DNA of 58,066 bases, from the NCBI GenBank assembly GCA_017416185.1, contig JAFQDF010000044.1, positions 1 through 58,066 on the forward strand, in the 5' to 3' direction. The stretch comes from Clostridia bacterium. GTDB lineage: Bacteria; Bacillota; Clostridia; Oscillospirales; CAG-272. Positions 1-11,600 of the stretch are shown one piece after another (position 1 is the stretch's first letter; the number at the start of each line of letters is the position of its first letter). Below the pieces are notes generated by a model that did no database searches, was not told the DNA's origin, and was given only the letters and a program-made list of their open reading frames with translations. A program made the position numbers and the translations under genes.

Positions 1-1377
1 GCAGCAGTAGCTCCCACTTGTACCGAGACGGGTCTTACCGAAGGTAAGCACTGCTCGGTATGCGGCGAGGTACTCATTGCACAGGAAGTAGTAGACGCAC
101 TTGGCCACGACTACGAAGCAGTAGTAACCGAACCCGATTGTATAAACGGCGGTTACACAACCTATACATGTTCTGTATGTGGCGACAGCTACGTTGCAGA
201 TGAAACCGATGCACTCGGACATACCGAAGCAGAAGCAGTAATCGAAAACAATGTAGATCCCGATTGTGAAAATACCGGTTCTTATGACTTGGTAGTATAC
301 TGTAGCGTATGCAACGAAGAGCTCAGCAGAGAGACAAAAACTGTTGATGCACTCGGTCACAAGTATGATGCGGTAGTAACAGCACCTACATGTAAAGAGA
401 AGGGCTACACAACCTACACATGCAGTAACTGCGGCGACAGCTATGTAACAGACTATGTTGATGCAACAAACCACGTCGGTGAGGAAACATACATCCTCAT
501 TGTTGAGGGTAAGCCTATGACCGAAACCACCGACGGTACGTACTATGAGGTTACATATTGCTGCGGATGTGATACAGAGCTCAGCAGAAAAGAATATGCT
601 CTCCATGCCGTAGCACTTAACGTTGACTCCGGCAAGCTCTATACAACCCTTGAAGCAGCATTGGAAGAAGCTGCTTCCGGTAGCACGGTTAAACTTCTTG
701 ACAATGTTGAGGTTGAAAATGCTGTTGCGCTTACCTTGGGATATCTTGATCTTAACGGTCATGTTCTTGAGGTATATACAATCAGCACAGGTATGTCAAC
801 ACACATCATTGACTCCTCTGAAGGAAACAAGGGTCACCTTGTTATCGGAGCAGAGAACCAGACTATCAATCCATCTAACTGTGATCTTCCCATATATGTA
901 AGCTACACGGATGAGGATGGAAGCGTAAAGGACGGATACCGTTTCTTTGACAGTATAAAACTTCAGCAGCTTACGCCCAAGTTCACCGTTGACGAGAAAA
1001 CAGGCTCGAGATTTGTATCCGTAACCTTCAGACATATTATAGATGATGCCGCTACAACAAAGGAACTCTTTGGTGACGGAGCGGCAGACAACCGTCTCAA
1101 GTTTGGTATCAAGTTCAAGGTAACCAAGGCGGACGGAACAGAATCAGAGCAGATGTATTGGCTCTGTTCGGACAGTCTGGTAGCATCAGCATACACAAAT
1201 GGAAATGCGATCATGGTAACTATCACGGGTATACAGACCTATGATACAATAACCATCGGGTCGGTTATAATATCCGAGGATCTCGGCGTAGAGATTACAA
1301 CAAGCGAGAAGAACGGAACAACATATTCCACCATCGGTACGTATGACATAGTTACCGGAACAGAAATTAAAGCGTAA
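1..1377 (+). CDS. C-terminal part of a giant secreted CxxC-repeat protein (5' end outside window)
   Basis: The reading frame is open from base 1, so the true start lies upstream and only the last 458 codons are seen. Residues 1-160 of the visible part hold repeated units with a CSxCG pair, a Gly-Tyr-Thr-Thr-Tyr-Thr-Cys stretch and an LGH triplet, the same CxxC/LGH repeats as in the 3,925-residue protein downstream. The last ~260 residues form a non-repetitive C-terminal domain (ALNVDSGKLYTT, YLDLNGHVLE, TINPSNCDLPIY) closely matching the C-terminus of that second giant. No LPxTG, SLH or membrane anchor is visible. The stop codon runs into an AAGGAGG ribosome site for the 53-residue peptide gene 14 bases on, suggesting coupled translation. 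The function is unknown; a surface or secreted adhesin-like role is inference from the architecture. Confidence 0.85.
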   Translation, partial: AAVAPTCTETGLTEGKHCSVCGEVLIAQEVVDALGHDYEAVVTEPDCINGGYTTYTCSVCGDSYVADETDALGHTEAEAVIENNVDPDCENTGSYDLVVYCSVCNEELSRETKTVDALGHKYDAVVTAPTCKEKGYTTYTCSNCGDSYVTDYVDATNHVGEETYILIVEGKPMTETTDGTYYEVTYCCGCDTELSRKEYALHAVALNVDSGKLYTTLEAALEEAASGSTVKLLDNVEVENAVALTLGYLDLNGHVLEVYTISTGMSTHIIDSSEGNKGHLVIGAENQTINPSNCDLPIYVSYTDEDGSVKDGYRFFDSIKLQQLTPKFTVDEKTGSRFVSVTFRHIIDDAATTKELFGDGAADNRLKFGIKFKVTKADGTESEQMYWLCSDSLVASAYTNGNAIMVTITGIQTYDTITIGSVIISEDLGVEITTSEKNGTTYSTIGTYDIVTGTEIKA

Positions 1378-1391
1378 GGAGGTTGATCAAG

Positions 1392-1553
1392 ATGAAGAAA
1401 GTTTATATAAGACCTGAGCTTGAATTAATCGACCTTGCAGCGAAGGAATTTCTTATGAACGGAGAATCTCCCGAGCCTATACTTGATGACCCCTTTGGTC
1501 TCGGTGTAGGCGGTTGGGACACCGACGTTTCCCTGCCTGAAGGCTGGATGTAG
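1392..1553 (+). CDS. 53-residue conserved peptide, cassette copy 1
   Basis: A short gene of 53 codons starts at an ATG 10 bases after AAGGAGG, which itself overlaps the stop of the giant gene. The peptide starts MKKVYIRPELELIDLAAKEF, has an acidic, Pro/Gly-rich middle (SPEPILDDPFGLG) and ends LPEGWM. It has no signal peptide, Cys or membrane segment. A second copy at 14410-14571 differs at few positions and keeps the length and C-terminus exactly, and it too follows a giant gene, so the reading frame is clearly maintained. The start resembles small Clostridia peptides beginning MKKxYxxPxLE, which I know only as hypothetical proteins. A role as a precursor peptide, chaperone or regulator of the giant protein is inference only. 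Confidence 0.75.
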   Translation: MKKVYIRPELELIDLAAKEFLMNGESPEPILDDPFGLGVGGWDTDVSLPEGWM

Positions 1554-1627
1554 CGGAAAGGTTCCGCTTCCATAATCGCGTGAAGTAACTGTAAACTGCA
1601 TCCTCAGCACACGAGGGTGCAGTTTTT
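1553..1627 (+). terminator. Post-stop hairpin plus intrinsic terminator of cassette 1
   Basis: A small hairpin (GCGGAA, AGG, TTCCGC; 1553-1567) starts at the peptide stop codon. It is followed by a 10-bp stem at 1596-1605/1613-1622 (CTGCATCCTC / GAGGGTGCAG, one G-T pair) and TTTTT. The same arrangement follows cassette 2, with a compensatory base-pair change in the first hairpin. Confidence 0.85.
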
Positions 1628-1654
1628 ACATTGCACCGAAGCTTTCTCAATAAT

Positions 1655-1755
1655 ATCCGTTCCGCGAGGGAACGGGTATTATATCATATTTGCCAAGGGC
1701 AAATATATCATACGGCAAGCCGTATATCATATTGCACAGCAATATATCATTTATA
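1655..1755. repeat. Mini-hairpin array with ATATCAT spacers
   Basis: Small palindromes alternate with the spacer ATATCAT: CCGTTCC/GGGAACGG, ATTTGCC/GGCAAAT, ACGGC/GCCGT and ATTGC/GCAAT, each with a 2-4 base loop. The stems differ completely while the spacer is constant. A one-unit remnant of the array follows cassette 2 at about 14672-14708, at the same offset of 13,018 bases as the duplicated genes. Confidence 0.75.
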
Positions 1756-1765
1756 AATCAATAAA

Positions 1766-1798
1766 CCCCATCCTCGGTACATGAGGGTGGGGTAATTT
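1766..1798 (+). terminator. Orphan terminator copy
   Basis: A stem CCCCATCCTC / GAGGGTGGGG with a 7-base loop is followed by a short AT-rich tract. It matches the cassette terminators (1596-1627, 14613-14645) but has no gene in front of it, so it is probably the remnant of a third cassette or of the duplication. Confidence 0.6.
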
Positions 1799-1867
1799 AT
1801 TTAATATATAGGAGATTACGTTGTGGCGTGTGATTTGTGTTACTGCACAAACGAGCTCAGTATGGGT

Positions 1868-1887
1868 GCGGCGACCCGCCGCTTTTT
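1868..1887 (+). terminator. Strong GC-rich intrinsic terminator without an obvious gene
   Basis: A perfect GCGGCG-ACC-CGCCGC hairpin is directly followed by TTTTT. It ends a stretch of about 80 bases that has a GGAG at 1811 but no convincing protein. It may close a small RNA or catch read-through. Confidence 0.65.
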
Positions 1888-2012
1888 ATACAGCTATCGT
1901 ATGATAATTATTTTCTTCATATAATTATAGGTATTACTTTCAAATTTTGTTGTTTACAATTCTTATACCAATATATACCGAAATGTTAATACCAACATTT
2001 ACCTTTTATATA

Positions 2013-2041
2013 TTGACTTTCCAATTGTTGTATGTTAAAAT
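2013..2041 (+). promoter_or_regulatory. Predicted sigma-A promoter for the giant gene
   Basis: TTGACT (2013-2018), a 17-base spacer and TAAAAT (2036-2041) preceded by TGT (extended -10). It lies 577 bases before the ATG at 2618; a nearer but weaker TTGACA at 2369-2374 is an alternative. Confidence 0.5.
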
Positions 2042-2096
2042 TATTATGTATCATTATGGATTAATGTGGGTTCGTGTACGCTTGCGTACGTGAAAA

Positions 2097-2175
2097 GCTC
2101 TTAACTCTAAACTGACAAGCGGTATATGATCGTAAAAATTATGAGTTTAGAACTATGAGTTATGAGTTAATGAAG
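2097..2175. repeat. Heptamer repeats, ATGAGTT and CTCTTAA families
   Basis: Two short period-7 runs face each other: CTCTTAA, CTCTAAA, CTGACAA (2097-2117) and ATGAGTT, TAGAACT, ATGAGTT, ATGAGTT, AATGAAG (2141-2175). The second run leads straight into a GATTTTTGTCC/GGACAAAAATC hairpin. Confidence 0.65.
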
Positions 2176-2217
2176 ATTTTTGTCCCACAGGACAAAAATC
2201 CACTTTAATTCTGCATT

Positions 2218-2289
2218 GCGACAGTTTGCGTTCCGCAAACTCCTTGCATAATTCCACCAACCGTATCAAAGATACGGGGTGTCATGGAT
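2218..2289. repeat. 72-bp two-hairpin element, copy A
   Basis: The element starts GCGACA, has stem 1 GTTTGCG/CGCAAAC, a conserved linker TCCTTGCATAATTCCACCAA, stem 2 CCGTATC/GATACGG and ends GGTGTCATGGAT. The heptamer CTGCATT stands on both sides (2211-2217 and 2290-2296). Copy B at 36508-36579 has identical length and nearly identical sequence except for compensatory changes in stem 1. Confidence 0.85.
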
Positions 2290-2310
2290 CTGCATTCTAC
2301 ATTCTACATT
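2290..2310. repeat. Heptamer repeat CTGCATT/CTACATT
   Basis: Three exact period-7 units (CTGCATT, CTACATT, CTACATT) follow the 72-bp element, and one CTGCATT unit precedes it at 2211-2217, so the element interrupts the array at a unit boundary. Confidence 0.7.
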
Positions 2311-2402
2311 TATTTTGCTTTGCGCTCCATAAGGTACAGCAGTTCAGGAAGGTAGAAAATACCTGAATTTGACATCCTATTCAATCACAAAGGAATAATT
2401 CT

Positions 2403-2487
2403 TGGTTCTTGATTCTCAGTTCTCAATTTTGGAACTGAAAGAGTTACATTATTATATTAGAATTGAGAATTGAGGATTGAGAATCAG
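2403..2487. repeat. Inverted pair of GAATTGA-type heptamer arrays
   Basis: The left arm has GATTCTC, AGTTCTC, AATTTTG units and the right arm AATTGAG, AATTGAG, GATTGAG units. They are reverse complements separated by about 30 bases, so the whole could fold into a long hairpin before the giant gene. Confidence 0.65.
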
Positions 2488-2617
2488 TGAATCTATATTT
2501 ATTCTCCCTTTGTGTTCACATAGAGGCGGTCGGGAGATAACCGCCGAACCCTTTGTCGGTCACTGCAGAACCGATAAAAAATATCTCCAAAAAAATTCTA
2601 CGAAAGGAAAATTTACT

Positions 2618-5600
2618 ATGAGTAGATTCAAGAGAGTATTATCATTTATATTAACTATGGTAATGCTTATTGGTATGATACCGCCCCTTGGTCTTGAACT
2701 CGGTGCTGCGTATACGATTACTGCATCTCATACCGCAGAACTGGTGCCTCAGGTAAAAGTTGACGGTGAGTATCAGGATCTGACCCGTAAGAGGCTAAGA
2801 ACCTTTAAGATCAATCTTAACGGCGGTGAATACCATTATACCCGTTTCGAAGCTGATAACCAAAGTTATGATTATCAGGTTCCCGAAGAGGATCTTATTA
2901 TTCCCGACGGCTTTTCCGGTGTTATCGAGGTTCGTATGTACAGGATCGGCGGTACGAACAACGGTTTTAATATGGAAGGTCAGTATTGGGACGATTATCT
3001 TGGAGTTCCCTATATAGACGGTGAGATCATGTGTACCCGTACGCCTGATATGGATGAGCTTATGGTTACCCTGTTTAATTCCGTATACTATAACGGCTAC
3101 AGCCTTGAGGCATGGAATATGGGATCCGGTAATTTCCAGGCTTATATCGGTGCCGTTGAGTTTATGGAAGAAGGACACGATGGAGGCAAGGTAAACCATG
3201 ACACCATGAACTACTTTGAAGACAGTGTTTGTCCTTTGAAATATGTATGGAATACCACAGCAGATAAGAGTGTCACCCTTCATCCCGGTCCCGAGGGTAA
3301 CGGTGCAGAGCCTGTTACTGTTCCTATCAAGGTAGGTAATAGCTTGACTGCAGGCTACATTGAGCGTTTGCTTACAAACGAAGAGCAGATCCACGATTAC
3401 TACGGCTTCTATCCCGAGGGCGGTCCCGCAGATCAGCGTATTTTCCTTGGATGGGCAGAGAGCTATAACGACGCTCATCATCATACAGGTAAGTTCTATA
3501 CCTACACCAATGCCGCATATGACGGTGAGGACGGCGGCGACCTCTATGCTATCTGGGGTTACCCCATTATGTTTGATGCCGACGGCGGTGTTTTCAAGGA
3601 CAGTGATACAATGCTGTACGAAAACGGAGCCGACGAATATCTGACTTACGTAGCCGATTATGCAGAGTGGATGGGTGAGGATACCGATCCCGCCTCTATG
3701 TACAGATACGTTATGCCCGATTGGAACGGCTATACCGTTGAAAAGACAGGTGCACGCCGTGTAACCAACGGTGCCGGTCCCAACGGTGAAGGCTATTATT
3801 ACGGTCTTATTGAATCTGACGGTAAAACCTTCTTTACCGATGAGGGTTATGACCAAAACCTTACCATTCCCCCTACGGGCGGTGCGTTTTATCCTTCCGG
3901 CAACACCAACGGTGCAACCTGGGCACAGTTCCGTTGTACCGATGCGGATGATAAGAACAATCCTTACAGCATCGAATTCCCCGAATTCGTTGCTATCTGG
4001 GAACCCTCTGTTACCTATTATCCTAACGGCGGTACCGGCGAGATGCCCACAGACTGGCTGATCTGGAAGGGAGATAAGCTTTATAATTACGAGGACTACG
4101 TTGTCAGAGGCTGTACCTATACTAAGGAAAATGCACATTTTACCGGCTGGAACACCAAGGCTGACGGAACAGGCTATGCTGTTGAACCCGGAACCGTATA
4201 TAATCAGCTTTCATCCTCCGATCCCATCGTCCTTTACGCACAGTGGTCGGATAATAGCTATACACCCGACGGTAACTGGACCGTTACCCTTGACCCCGAC
4301 GGCGGATCTATGGGCTCTATATCCGGAGCCAACGGTGCAATGAGCGACGGTAAGCTGGTATGTCCGGCAGAGATCGGTCAGACCTACGGTGAGATCATCG
4401 GTACACTTCCTACACCTACCAGAGACGGATATTATTTCGAGGGCTGGTGGTTTGAGCAGGATGATGTATTATACAGCACTGGTTCAAGCGCCGGTAATAT
4501 CCATGCTTTCGAGTATAACGGCAAAATGTGGTACAAGTACGGTATAGGCTGGTTCCTTGATACTAACGCCAAGTTCGTTGCTCCTCAGCACGTTACCTTT
4601 AAGGCTAAATGGATTGCTCAGCCCCAGGTAAAAAATGATGGTAGCGGCTCGTATACTATGACCTTTAATCCCAACGGCGGTACGATGATTACCGAAAAAC
4701 AGTTCAAGATAAGCGGCGGTGAATCATATAGAAACGCTATGGGTGGACTTTATGCCGTTCCTATGGCAACCAGACCCGGTTATACCCTTGAGGGTTGGTA
4801 TTGGTACCAGGTGAACGGTAAGGATAACGCTACACCTCCCGCAGCACTGCTTCAGCCCCATCTGACTATGGAGTCGGCAGCAAATCATTATGATGATGCG
4901 TGGGACGTTTCCGGCATTACTTATGTCTTCAAGCTGTCGATTAATGAAACATTAGGTATAACTTCCAACTTCTCCTTGTATGCCAACTGGGTGAAGATCC
5001 CTCACGAATGTGTGTGGACCAACATCGAGGTTATTCCCGCAACCTGTGAGGCAGAAGGTAATTACTACCAGGGCTGTGTCTGCGGTGCTACAAGAAACGT
5101 AACCATCCCGATCAAGGAGCACTCCTACACAATCCCCTGGGGTGTAGAAAAACAGGCAACATGTACCGAACCTCGTATTGATATCTATCTGTGTGATATC
5201 TGTAAGAAAGCGACTACCACTGTTGAAACAGGTGAAGATCTCGGCGGACATATCTGGGGCGAGTGGTACTACGCATCCGAAGAAGATATGCCTACCTGTG
5301 AGGGTACAGGTACACAGACCCGCGACTGTATCCGTACAAACTCCGCAGGCTTTGATATGTGTGATTATCAAGAAACACAGACAGTTGACCCCCACGGTCA
5401 CGATTATGTGGGCAGTATCGTTCCTGCATTCTGTGAGTGTGAAGAGGTTACGTTATATATATGTCAGTACGATCCTACCCACAGATATACAGAAGTAACA
5501 GGCAATCAGGCTGCTCTCGGTCATATCTTCGGTAATCCCTATGACCTGGGTAACGGTTATACACGTACCGAGTGTATCCGTGAGTCAGACGGTGTAAACC

Positions 5601-8600
5601 CCGACTGTCCTCACTACGTAGATACACCCAACAGATATAATATTATCTACGATCTGGTACTTCCCACGGCAACATACGGTGCCAATACACCTTACTGGCA
5701 TACCTATGATACCGAGACTGTGCTTGTTAACCCCACAGCACCTAACGCAACATTTGCAGGTTGGTATCTCGACCGTGAGTACACCCAGCCTATCACCGCT
5801 ATCGGCGCACAGGATTATAAGGCTCCCATTAAGATCTATGCTAAGTGGGAACTCAAGATAGAGCTTTATAGTGCTACTACAAAGCATCATTTATACGATG
5901 ATGAGGGCGTAAGCCTTGGTGAAGGTAAAAACACGACCCTTACTATGGTTTACGGCGAGGATCTCCGTATCCCTTACCGTTGGTGGAATAATACTAACGT
6001 ATTTAACGGCTGGACCAATGCTGAAATCGAAACATTGGGTCAGAACGCAATCATCCCCGGTTATGCTTTCACAGCAAACGCAAGACTGACTGCATCTTAT
6101 TCGGTAAATAAATTCCCCATAGTATACCATGACGTTACTTTAGGTGGAGATATTACCGCAGATACAGAGTATATCACCAACGGTGATAAGCTGACACAGT
6201 CTATTACCTATAACTCTACCTCCAAGAACATTACGGTGGTAGCTCCCCAGAGAACAGGTTATGTTGCAACGATGTATAAGACATTTGAGGCTGCGCAGAG
6301 CGGTACCGGTGCTTTTACTGCAATTAACCAGAATTCGATCACCAGTAACAACTATCCTAACGATCAGATCGACGTTTATGTAGTTTGGACAGTAAACTCC
6401 AAAACTCTTACACTCGGCAGAACAGTATCAACTGCATATTTTATCGTTGATGAAGCGGGAACAAAGCAGACAACTGCTCGTACCGTTACTCATACATACG
6501 ATAAGGATACCATCCTTAAAAAGGATGTATCTCCTACCCTGAGTGCTGACTTTATTGATATGTACTATCAGGGCTATGAGTTCGTGGGCTGGAACAGCGG
6601 TACTACCTATAATGCAGGTACCCGTTATTCCGAGGATATGTTTAAGATCCCAGCAAACTCCGTACCTATGGCAGCGGCTACTACCATATATGCAGAGTGG
6701 AAGCCCAATGAGTTCATTGTTGAATACGTAATGATCGATGCCCAGACAGGCGAGCATATCGTTCTTACAAATGAAAATGCAGCGTCCTACGGTGTTACCA
6801 ACTGGGATAAGATCACCGATGCTATGAAGACTCATACCTTTGGTGTGGCTTCAGCACGTATTCCTACCCTTGCCCGTTCCGGCTATACCATGACAAAGTG
6901 GTTCTATGCAGATAACACCGCTTTGAACGGAACCTACAAAGACCAGCTTGGTGCTTCTGCTACATATTACAACAGCCCCTGGCACGCTGACAACCCTAAG
7001 GTTGAGCTCAGAGAGGACGGCAAGTATTATATTGTAGTACATACAACAGCTACACTTAACGCAGGCTATCAGATTAAGCTTGGTGTTAACGGCGGTAAGT
7101 TTGTACTCGATGGAGTAGAAGATACCACGACACGTACGGTTACACATACCTCAGATAAGGATACTATCCTTAATACTGCCGAAAGTAACCTTTCAAAGGA
7201 CTTTGACACCATCTACAGAACAGGTTATGAGTTCGTAGGATGGAATGACGGTACAACATATAATGCAGGTAACCGTTATTCCTCTGAGATGCACAAGATC
7301 CCCAAGTGGTCTGTTCCTGTAGCAGATACACTTTATGCAGAGTGGAAGCCTAATACCTTCCCAATCGAGTATTATATCGACGAGGTTCTCTTAACAGAGG
7401 ATAACTATGAGTCATTTGGTATGACCAAGGCTAACTTTGATTCTATCACGGCTAAGCATACTCATACCTACGGTACGGCTACGGCTGACCTCGTAGCTCC
7501 TGTACGTACAGGATATACAATGTCAAAATGGTCTTATACTCCCGGCGGCGCTGCAATAAGCGGACAGGACATTACTGCAGCATATTGCTCATACGATGCA
7601 AACGGCAGAGACTATGTGATTAAGGTATATGCTACCTCTACACCTAAGCCTTATACCATCACTCTTGATGACAATGGTGGTATTATGACTAATGCAGAGG
7701 GAACTGTCAAGGGTACATTAACCTTTAGTCATCAGAACGATGTGGATAGCGATCTTAAAACAGTTCTTGGCGACGTAACACGTGTAGGCTACGATTTTGT
7801 AGGTTGGAACACGGGTACAACTTATAATGCAGGAACACGTTATTCAGATCAAAAGTATCTTATGCCTGCATTTTCTGTTCCCGCTGCCGATACACTTTAT
7901 GCAGAGTGGAAGCCGGAGACCTATGATATTGAATATTATGTTGATGGTAAGCTTCTTACAAAGGAACTTGCAGATGAGTTGGGCATTATCAACTATGATG
8001 CTATAGTTGCAAATAGCACTCATACTTATGGTGTCGCAACTGTTCTTACAAGAGTTCAGCGTACAGGATATACTTCCACTGCAAGATGGTCCTATGATCC
8101 CAGCGGTGCTCCGATCATCGCAGATCACACCATTACCAAAACCTATTGCTCATATGATGCCAACGGTGAAGACTTCGTCATCAAGGTTTACTCTGTAACT
8201 ACACCCGACGATGTTCGAGTAGTATTCAGAACACCTAACGGCACAAGCGTCGGAGCAGCTAACCTTAACGCATATTTCGGTATCGATAATGCATGGCCTA
8301 TGGTTGATTATGACCAGACGTATGTTCTTCCTACCGAAACCCTGAGACCCGGTTATCATCTTGCAGGCTTCTATTCGGATACAGCTTGTACAAAGCGTAT
8401 ATACGAGGTTAACCCTGCTGATTTCATAACCACCTATAACCAGGGAACCACTTATACCGACTATAACGTATACGTTAAGTGGGAGGTTGAAGAAACCACA
8501 GTTCCTACAGGTTCTATCGACCTCGGCGTAGGTGCAACAGGTGTTTCTACCGAGTTTATCAAGGTAGACGATATCCGTTACGGTATCTACGCTCAGAGCT

Positions 8601-11600
8601 ATCCCAACGTTACCATTATAGGTGACAAGGATACCACCAACTACGTTCCTCCCAAGGTTGAATATTTCCTTGTAGAGAACGGTGCAATGACATGGGATGA
8701 GGTAGCTAACGTAAGCGAGGATCGTTGGATAAAAGCCGAAAACGGCGTACCCTTCAGTCTTGAAGGAACTCCCGACGGTGAGTATATTATGTACGTTCGT
8801 CTCACCGACGATCAGGGCAACGTAAACTTCATTTCCTCTCAGAGATTCGTTATTGATAACGTGGCTCCCGACTTTGTAGAGCTCGAGGGCGGTGAATACT
8901 GCTTCAACGAAGACCTTGAAAGCGCTCTTGCCGGCGGTTACACCTTCACCGTTGTGGAGAAGTATCCCGATAAGATCACTATCAATGACGATGTGCAGAC
9001 CTTCGTACAGCTCCAGCTTGAAAACGATTACACACTCCCCGGCTCCGAGGGCGGTGCTGATTATACAGTATATGCTAAGGACAAAGCCGGAAACGAAACC
9101 ACCGTTACAGTTAAGATCTATAACTGCCACGATTGGTGCGACTGGTACGTTGAGAACGCAGAAGACTGTCTCAACGACGGTAACGACCGCCGTGACTGTC
9201 AGCGCTGCGGCGAAGTAGAAACACAGGTTCGTCCCGCACTCGGCCACGAATGGGGTGAAACCACCTATACCTGGAGCGAGGACGGCAAGACCTGTACTGC
9301 AACCAGAGTATGTTCCAGAAGCACGACGGAATTCTGTACGGAAACTGTTGATGCAAACGTAACAAGCGAGATTACAATTCCCGCAACCTGTGTTGCAAAG
9401 GGAACTACCACCTATACGGCAACCTTCAACGTTGATTGGGCGCAAACTCAGACAATCAAAAAGGTTGACATAGAGATAGCCCCTGACAATCATCAGCTTA
9501 TTACACACGAAGCAAAGGCTCCTACCTGTACCGAAATCGGTTGGGATGCGTACGTAACGTGTGAAAGAGAAGGCTGTGATCATTCAACTTATGTTGTAAA
9601 GTCCGCGATCGGACATGATTGGAACGAGGGTGAAATAACAACTCATCCTACCTGTGTTGAAAAGGGCGAAAAACTTTATACTTGTAATAACGATAATTCT
9701 CACACATACACCAAGGAAATAGAAGCTACAGGTCATACCGCAGGCGAGACTGTTATAGAGAATAATGTTTCTTCTACCTGTACGACAGAAGGCTCTTACG
9801 ATGAGGTTGTATGCTGTGATGTCTGCGGTGAAGAGCTTTCGAGAGAAACAGTAGTTGTTGACAAGCTTGGACATACTCCTGGTGAAAAAACAATCGAGAA
9901 TGAAGTTGAACCCACCTGTACGGTAGACGGCTCACACGACGAGGTCGTTTATTGTAAGGTTTGTGGTGAGGATGTTTCCAGAACTAAAGTTACCGACGAG
10001 GCTCTCGGTCACGATTGGAACGTTGAGACCGAGTACGAGTGGATCGCGGACGAGGACGGCAAGTATATTAAGTGTATAGCTACCAGAGTCTGTGCAAGAA
10101 ATTGTAAAGAGGAAGGCTACACAGAGATCTCTGTTGATGAGACCATTACCTCTGCAAAGGTTGATTCTTCCTGTACAGTACCCGGTACTATTACCTATAC
10201 CGCTGACTTTGTAGAGGAGGGAACTGATCTTACCTGGACTTCAACTCAGACAAAGGTTGTAAATCTTGAGCTCCTTGACCATATCTACGATTACATTGTA
10301 GAAGAAGTGATAACGGAAGCTACCTGTACGACCGAAGGTGATAGATACGATCACTACTATTGTTCGGTATGTAAGCAGAACTATGAGACAAAGGAAGTTA
10401 AGATACCCGAGCTCGGACACAAATTCTACGATGGTGAAAAGTCCGAGGAGAATCCTCACGGTTGGTATGTATATACTCCCGCAACCTTTACGCAGGACGG
10501 TTTGGAAAGACGTGACTGTCTAAGACACGCACAGTGCGGACACTACGAGACCAGAGTTATATCCGCTAAGGAAGATACCTCTGCTCCTGTAATTTCGATT
10601 ACAGACGGAATAAAGAATGTAAGCGGCGATCCTTCTACAGAGATATTCTATAAGAATGACGTAGCGATCATCCTTACAGCAACAGACCCTGAAAGCGGTA
10701 TTGATCGTGCGACCTACACGGTAACTAAGAACGGCGTGGTAATTGCGGAAAACGATACTATCGACGTTGTTGAAGGTGTAGCAAACGGATTCTATACCCT
10801 TTCTGAAAATGCTGAATATGTGATTACGGTAAATGCTACCAACACAGACGGTGATGATTCCACACTGGGAACTTACACTATCATAGTTGATAAGGTAGTA
10901 CCTACCGTAGAGCCCGAAGCTACCGAATCCTTTGACGAGATCAAGGTTAAGGTAGAGGATAAGTACCTTGACAAGGTAGTAGTAATAGCAAACGGTGAAG
11001 AGGTAGAGTATACTCCTGACGAAAACGGTTATATAACCATACCCGACAGCGACAGCGAAACAACCTACTACACCATCGTTGCAACCGATAAGGCGGGTAA
11101 CGAGACTAAGGTATCTGTAACCGTCAAGTTCGACGGAGAAGAGCCCGTACCTTCCATTACCACCGATCTTGAGAACGTAAATCACAACGACGGTGAGGCT
11201 GATTACACAAATGATTCTGATGTAGTTATCATTATTACAGCAGAAGATAACGAAGGCGGCTCCGGTGTTGATCACATTGACTATGTAATTACCGATGAAA
11301 ACGGTAACGTAGTTGAGAAGGGCGTATACGACGAAAACAACAAGCCTGTTCTTGATAAGGAAGGCAAGTACACCGTATATGCTACCGCGACAGATGCTCA
11401 GGGTAACACAACCAATACACCTGTTTACATCGACGTTATCGTAGTTGACTATACAATTCCTGTTATCAACAGCACAACAAACGGTGACAGAAGCGTAACA
11501 GTCAACGTAACAGACAACAATGGATATGTAACAGCAACCGTAAACGGCACAGAGGTAACTCTTGACGAAAACGGCAACTACATTATTCCTGCTAATAATG

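Larger units (their letters stand above)
1888..2617. other. Long intergenic leader in front of the giant gene
   Basis: No gene is supported in this stretch. It holds a sigma-A-like promoter (2013-2041), a hairpin (2071-2094), heptamer arrays (2097-2175, 2290-2310, 2403-2487), a hairpin of 11-bp arms (GATTTTTGTCC/GGACAAAAATC, about 2174-2199), the 72-bp element (2218-2289), and two hairpins just before the gene (GGCGGT/ACCGCC at 2525-2545; TCGGT/ACCGA at 2556-2574). If the promoter is used, the giant mRNA has a leader of nearly 570 bases. Confidence 0.6.

Noticed and set aside
1655..1755. A CRISPR array
   Set aside because: Constant short spacers with palindromic variable parts of 12-17 bases do not have the repeat/spacer lengths of CRISPR, and no cas gene is present. 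The same holds for 57689-57930.
1821..1904. A possible 27-codon gene (TTG start after GGAG)
   Set aside because: A GC-rich terminator hairpin lies within the frame and there is no sign of coding constraint, so a short RNA or no product is more likely.
2525..2574. A known riboswitch (c-di-GMP, glutamine or similar)
   Set aside because: The two hairpins do not match any consensus I could recall, so only an unspecified structured leader is noted.
2795..4138. A 447-codon minus-strand frame opposite the N-terminal part of the giant
   Set aside because: It is a codon-bias shadow of the plus-strand InlB repeats and has no domain or start signal.
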